Shown in pieces: positions 62,008-64,000 of a DNA stretch of 64,000 bases (positions within the stretch are counted from its first letter, which is position 1; the number at the start of each line of letters is the position of its first letter). The DNA is from Agromyces mediolanus (GTDB lineage Bacteria > Actinomycetota > Actinomycetes > Actinomycetales > Microbacteriaceae). The stretch covers positions 186,001 through 250,000 of the forward strand of contig NZ_JAMBNX010000006.1 in assembly GCF_023715325.1 (NCBI RefSeq). The letters run 5' to 3'. The notes below the pieces were generated by a model, which was not told the DNA's origin, ran no database searches, and worked only from the letters and a program-made list of their open reading frames with translations. A program made the translations under genes and the position numbers.

Positions 62008-62972
62008 CGGTTCCCTCCTCGGGGTGCAGCGGCGTCGCGGTCGCGGGTGAGCCACATCACCGCACCGACGATCGCGAAGATCAGCAGGGTCAGCACCACG
62101 GCGATCGCGGAGGCGCGGCCGACCTGGTGGGTCACGAACGCCTCGCGGTAGATGAAGTACGAGGGCACGGTGGTGGAGGTGCCCGGGCCGCCGGAGGTGG
62201 TGTTCCAGACGATGTCGAAGTTCCGAAGCGCGGCGGTGATCATCAGCACGAGCGCGACCTGGATCTCCCCTCGGAGCGAGGGAAGGGTGACCGCGAAGAA
62301 CTCGCGCACGGGCCCGGCGCCGTCGAGGCGGGCCGCCTCGAACTGCTCGGCGGGGATGTTCTGCAGGCCGCTCACGAACAGCACGAAGGCGAGGCCGAAC
62401 ATCACCCAGGTGCCGATGATGCCGACCGACGGCAGCGCGGTCGTGAAGTCGCCGAGCCAGGCGCGGGTGAGCCCGTCGAGCCCGATGGCCCGCAGCGCGG
62501 TGTTGAGCGGCCCGGACTCGGCGAAGATCCAGCGCCAGGAGATCGCGACGACGACGGTGGAGAGGATGTACGGCACGAACAGCAGCGCACGGAACGCGGC
62601 CAGTCCGCGCACCCGGATGCGGGCGATCGCCCCCACGAAGACGAGCGCGAGGGCCGTCGGCAGGAGCGCGTAGAAGACCACGAAGACGAGCGAGTGCAGC
62701 GTCGCCTGCCAGATCTGGGGGTCGGCGAGCACGCCGGCGAAGTTGTCGAAGCCGACCCATTCGCTGGCGGTGATGCCGTCCCAGTCGAACAGCGCGATCC
62801 AGATGGACTCGACGACCGGGCGCACGAGGAAGACGAGGTAGAAGGCGAACGCGGGGACGAGATAGAGGTACGCGTCCCAGTCGTAGCGGCGGAGGAAGGG
62901 GCGGCGCCGCGGGGCGCGGTCGGTGGGCCGGGCGGGGTCCGGGCCTGGGCGCGGGGGCGAGAGGGTCGTCAT
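62004..62972 (-). CDS. Sugar ABC transporter permease (MalF type)
   Basis: The 322-residue permease has an Arg/Pro-rich cytoplasmic N-terminus, six spans and the EAA loop F-E-A-A-R-L-D-G-A-G-P-V-R-E-F-F. It pairs with the MalG-type permease downstream. ATG at 62972 lies 59 bases after the binding-protein stop. Confidence 0.92.
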   Translation of the reverse strand: MTTLSPPRPGPDPARPTDRAPRRRPFLRRYDWDAYLYLVPAFAFYLVFLVRPVVESIWIALFDWDGITASEWVGFDNFAGVLADPQIWQATLHSLVFVVFYALLPTALALVFVGAIARIRVRGLAAFRALLFVPYILSTVVVAISWRWIFAESGPLNTALRAIGLDGLTRAWLGDFTTALPSVGIIGTWVMFGLAFVLFVSGLQNIPAEQFEAARLDGAGPVREFFAVTLPSLRGEIQVALVLMITAALRNFDIVWNTTSGGPGTSTTVPSYFIYREAFVTHQVGRASAIAVVLTLLIFAIVGAVMWLTRDRDAAAPRGGNR

Positions 62973-63031
62973 CGAGGAGTCTCCGGGTGGATGCCGGGGG
63001 CGGGCCGGGCTCGGCCCACCCCCGGTCGCGG

Positions 63032-64000
63032 TCAGTCGGTGTGGAAGTCGACCCAGTCGGACTGCACGCGGTCGAGCAGCGCGTCGGCGCTCTCGCGTCC
63101 GGCGAGCACCTCCTGCAGGCCGCCCGTGAAGGTGTCGAACATCGTGTCGGTGGCCCAGTCGTACCAGTAGAGCGGACCGGCGCCCTCGAGCTGGGTGGCG
63201 GAGGCGTCGAGCAGCGCGGCGAACATCGCATCGTCGCCCGCGGCCTCGACCGGCTGGATCGGCACCCGGTGCGTCGCGGCGAGGAGCTCGGCGGACTCGG
63301 GGGAGTTCACCATGCCGACGAAGGCGATCGCCGCGAGGGAGGCGTCGGACTTCGAGCTCACGTGCCACGGCATGCCGAACGAGCCGCTCGTGGCGTGGTC
63401 GCCGTCGGCGAGGCCGGGCGTGAAGTCGAAGGCCGCGCCGTCGGAGATGGCGCCGGCGTACCAGTTGCCGCCGATGAAGAACACGCCGTCGCCGGAGGCG
63501 AACGCCGCGGCCGCGTCGTCGGGGCTCGTGCCGTCGTACCCGGGGGAGACGTAGCCCTTCGCGACCCACTCCGCGAAGCGGTCGAGCGCCTCGCGGTTCG
63601 AGTCGACCGCGAAGTCGGCGCCCGTCGCGCCGGTGATCCACTCGCGGGTGTCGGCGGCCGGGGTGAGGGCGCCCTGCAGGATCGAGAAGGTCTGCATGGC
63701 GGAGGCCTTGTCGGCGTTGCCGAGCACGAGCGGGGTCTGCCCGGCGGCCTTGGCGGCGGCGAACGCCGCTTCGAGCTCGTCGAGCGTGGTCGGCGTGCCG
63801 AGGCCGAGCTCGGCGAGCTTGGCGCGGTTCGAGAACAGGCCGACCATCTGGTTGTCGGGCGACATGCCGTAGACCGACCCCTCGCCGAAGCTGGCGCCGT
63901 CGTCGGACCACTGCAGCTGCGTGATGGCGTCGCCGGCGGCGGCGCGGTAGTCGTAGGCGTCGGCGACGTCGTCGAGGGGGCGGATGAGCCCGGCCTTCAC
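63032..64000 (-). CDS. Extracellular sugar-binding protein (SBP family 1), 5' partial
   Basis: The frame is open to the last base, so the N-terminus and signal peptide lie outside the window. The visible 322 residues match family 1 binding proteins: G-M-S-P-D-N-Q-M-V-G-L-F-S-N, W-V-A-K-G-Y-V-S-P and F-F-I-G-G-N-W. It delivers ligand to the two permeases downstream. Confidence 0.88.
   Translation of the reverse strand: MKAGLIRPLDDVADAYDYRAAAGDAITQLQWSDDGASFGEGSVYGMSPDNQMVGLFSNRAKLAELGLGTPTTLDELEAAFAAAKAAGQTPLVLGNADKASAMQTFSILQGALTPAADTREWITGATGADFAVDSNREALDRFAEWVAKGYVSPGYDGTSPDDAAAAFASGDGVFFIGGNWYAGAISDGAAFDFTPGLADGDHATSGSFGMPWHVSSKSDASLAAIAFVGMVNSPESAELLAATHRVPIQPVEAAGDDAMFAALLDASATQLEGAGPLYWYDWATDTMFDTFTGGLQEVLAGRESADALLDRVQSDWVDFHTD

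Overview
The window is high-GC actinobacterial DNA, most like a Microbacteriaceae-type genome. The order PH-domain protein, DUF2520 protein, panC, lysS and then clpC with argA nearby, a DUF7882-like small protein, and many start codons placed 6-7 bases after a TANNNT box (leaderless genes) all fit that group. Both ends are cut inside genes: a membrane PH-domain protein at the left and an ABC sugar-binding protein at the right.

Bases 1-23680 are mostly chromosomal backbone. They hold a cofactor and translation block (DUF2520, panC, lysS), a complete peptide ABC importer operon (binding protein, two permeases, fused double ATPase) with a C39-like peptidase downstream and a LysR regulator upstream, then cardiolipin synthase, pirin, clpC, argA, radA and small envelope proteins. 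The LysR frame runs into the binding-protein gene without a stop codon.

Bases 23748-36449 are an integrated island. It lies between the 3' end of tRNA-Ser(CGA) and a second 26-bp copy of that end. Its core is a five-gene, fully overlapping minus-strand operon: an MmeI-like adenine methyltransferase without a visible nuclease motif, an SF2 helicase, a GIY-YIG nuclease, a PD-(D/E)XK (NucS/DUF91-like) nuclease and an unknown helical protein. I read this as a multi-subunit restriction or anti-phage system and the best candidate for something undescribed here. The island also holds a tyrosine integrase lacking its N-terminus, an unknown gene truncated against it, a zinc-ribbon protein and a PIN/HTH toxin-antitoxin pair at the right edge. 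Similar hairpins and a CAGCGGTAAC-like motif at matching distances after both att copies hint at tandem or successive insertions.

Bases 36450-41720 look like a decaying accessory zone. An SDR gene has two frameshifts and a CPBP protease gene has one. A class A beta-lactamase gene lies behind a TetR gene, and four copies of a 17-bp operator link that TetR gene to the CPBP gene and to a divergent membrane-protein gene.

Bases 41720-64000 carry a giant DUF11-repeat surface protein with a sortase-like tail, an autoinhibited Fic protein under a leaderless promoter overlapping an inverted repeat, a hexapeptide acyltransferase, an ABC exporter, TetR/SDR and MarR/MFS divergent pairs, a cold-shock protein with an open in-frame upstream extension, a fatty acid desaturase, a WYL regulator, and a GntR-linked CUT1-type sugar ABC transporter that continues past the right edge.
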